From Candidatus Kaiserbacteria bacterium (GTDB lineage Bacteria; Patescibacteriota; Minisyncoccia; Phycocordibacterales; Phycocordibacteraceae), in the NCBI GenBank assembly GCA_003230945.1, contig QIHK01000057.1, positions 1 to 13,726 of the forward strand: a stretch of DNA of 13,726 nt, written 5' to 3'. Of this stretch, positions 12,872 to 13,726 are shown one piece after another. The stretch's first letter is position 1. The number at the start of each line of letters is the position of its first letter. Under the pieces are notes generated by a model that was not told the origin of the DNA, did not search any database, and saw nothing but the letters and a program-made list of their open reading frames with translations. The translations under genes and the position numbers were made by a program.

Positions 12872-13726
12872 ATGTCTATAACTACTAAAGCGGTCGCGAA
12901 GGTCGCAGCGGTAACGACAGGACTTGCAATGGCGACGTCTTTGCTTTCGCTCGCGCCTATAGCGCATGCAGCATTGACGGGCTCGCAAGTTCAGTCGATT
13001 CTCTCGCTTCTTTCTTCGTTCGGTGCAGATAGCACCACGATTTCAAACGTCAAGGCATCGCTTACCGGCGGTACTCCTTCGACAACTACGACCACAACAA
13101 CTTCGTCATGTTCGTTCACAATGGACTTGACGGTTGGTGCTACAGGTTCTGATGTAACCTGTCTTCAAGGTGCACTTATCGGCGGTGGTTTCACCATCCC
13201 GGCAGGCGCTACTGGTTACTTCGGTTCCCAGACGAAGTCAGCAGTCATTGCGTGGCAGAAGTCAGTTAGCGTCTCTCCGACGTCTGGCTACTTCGGTCCG
13301 ATTTCTCGCTCAGCGTGGAATCTCGGTGGCGGTTCATCTTCAACCGTAGGTGGAACTACGGGTGGAACTACGGGTGGTTCGACGGTAACGGGTAATGGCC
13401 TCAAGGTCTCACTCGCTCCTTCGAGTCCGAATGGTTCAGTTCTTATCGCAGGACAGGGCATTGGTGATCTTGGTGAATATACTTTCAGCAACCCAACCTC
13501 AGCCCCAGTTAACGTAACGGGACTTACCTTCAACCGTATTGGTGTGTCGAATGACTCGACACTCACAAACGTATACCTCTATGATGGCGGTACACGTATT
13601 ACAGATTCAGCAGGCATCTCATCGAGTCAATTCTCGTATAATGACGCTTCCGGTATCTTCACAGTTCCGGCAGGTGGCACCTATACGGTTTCGGTTCGTT
13701 CCGATATTGCTGGTTCTACTTCGGGT
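12872..13726 (+). CDS. Secreted peptidoglycan-binding / S-layer-like surface protein (5' part, runs off the window)
   Basis: The frame is open for 285 codons to the window end. Residues 1-33 are a signal peptide (positively charged start, hydrophobic LAMATSLLSLAPIA, cleavage after AHA). A short helical segment is followed by a Thr-rich linker with seven consecutive Thr (71-77). A peptidoglycan-binding type 1 domain lies at about 85-150 (LTVGATGSDVTCLQGALIGGGF...GYFGSQTKSAVIAWQK...GYFGPISRSAW), with C80 and C97 that could form a disulfide. A Gly/Thr/Ser linker leads to a beta-rich domain (LKVSLAPSSPNGSVLIAGQGIGDLGEYTF...). I associate this layout with abundant Parcubacterial wall-bound surface proteins; S-layer function is inferred. 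Base composition is clearly GC-richer than the rest (35 of 60 bases in 12901-12960), with favoured tcg/acg/ggt/gtc codons, consistent with high expression. Confidence 0.85.
   Translation, partial: MSITTKAVAKVAAVTTGLAMATSLLSLAPIAHAALTGSQVQSILSLLSSFGADSTTISNVKASLTGGTPSTTTTTTTSSCSFTMDLTVGATGSDVTCLQGALIGGGFTIPAGATGYFGSQTKSAVIAWQKSVSVSPTSGYFGPISRSAWNLGGGSSSTVGGTTGGTTGGSTVTGNGLKVSLAPSSPNGSVLIAGQGIGDLGEYTFSNPTSAPVNVTGLTFNRIGVSNDSTLTNVYLYDGGTRITDSAGISSSQFSYNDASGIFTVPAGGTYTVSVRSDIAGSTSG
13349..13384 (+). repeat. 12-bp tandem repeat encoding a Gly-Thr linker
   Basis: GGTGGAACTACG is repeated exactly at 13349-13360 and 13361-13372, followed by a diverged third unit GGTGGTTCGACG (13373-13384). It encodes a flexible GGTT-GGTT-GGST linker between the peptidoglycan-binding domain and the following beta-rich domain. 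Unit number is likely to vary between strains. Confidence 0.8.

Noticed and set aside
13288..13566. Open frame of 92 codons on the - strand within the surface-protein gene
   Set aside because: The Pro/Val-rich translation arises from reading the Gly/Thr linker backwards; the + strand frame has a signal peptide and a known domain.
1..13726. CRISPR array, insertion sequence, prophage or defence system
   Set aside because: No spaced direct repeats of the right size, no transposase, integrase or phage structural genes, and no recognisable defence effector.

Overview
The window looks like a piece of a small, streamlined genome from the Candidate Phyla Radiation, most likely a Paceibacteria/Parcubacteria-type Patescibacterium. 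This is inferred from the protein flavour: an EF-P with an altered tip loop, a MetRS without a C-terminal tRNA-binding domain, a tiny glucodextranase-B-like anchored protein next to ftsK, a helical-plus-winged-helix regulator of a type I associate with this group, and a peptidoglycan-binding/S-layer-like surface protein. The absence of Shine-Dalgarno sequences fits the same picture. Genes are tightly packed. UGA is read as stop in the one gene that uses it, which argues against the UGA=Gly lineages.

Layout. Positions 61-4805 (+): glycyl-tRNA synthetase, an AI-2E-family permease, metG (ATGA overlap) and a TatD nuclease. Positions 4853-6030 (+): the classic rpsF-ssb-rpsR operon, with its own strong promoter and a bidirectional terminator at 6051-6083. 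Positions 6091-6666 (-): efp, divergent from an ECF-like sigma factor (6729-7325, +) that overlaps a two-helix membrane protein (7318-7641). Positions 7644-11351 (-): recA with its own promoter, preceded by ftsK and a small anchored Ig-like protein. Positions 11640-12446 (+): a putative winged-helix regulator with an unusual repeat-rich promoter. Positions 12447-12871: a non-coding stretch of about 425 bp. Positions 12872 to the window end (+): the 5' part of a secreted surface protein.

How it works together. The left two thirds are housekeeping genes for translation, replication, repair and division. The right end is the most interesting part. A putative DNA-binding protein is followed by a possible small RNA with terminator and then a perfect DnaA box. 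Next comes a promoter whose sequence closely matches that of recA. It drives a leader of about 220 nt with strong hairpins and small upstream ORFs ahead of a GC-richer, probably highly expressed cell-surface gene. That leader, and the shared promoter, are the best candidates here for undescribed regulation.

No tRNA, rRNA, CRISPR array, insertion sequence or prophage gene was recognised.
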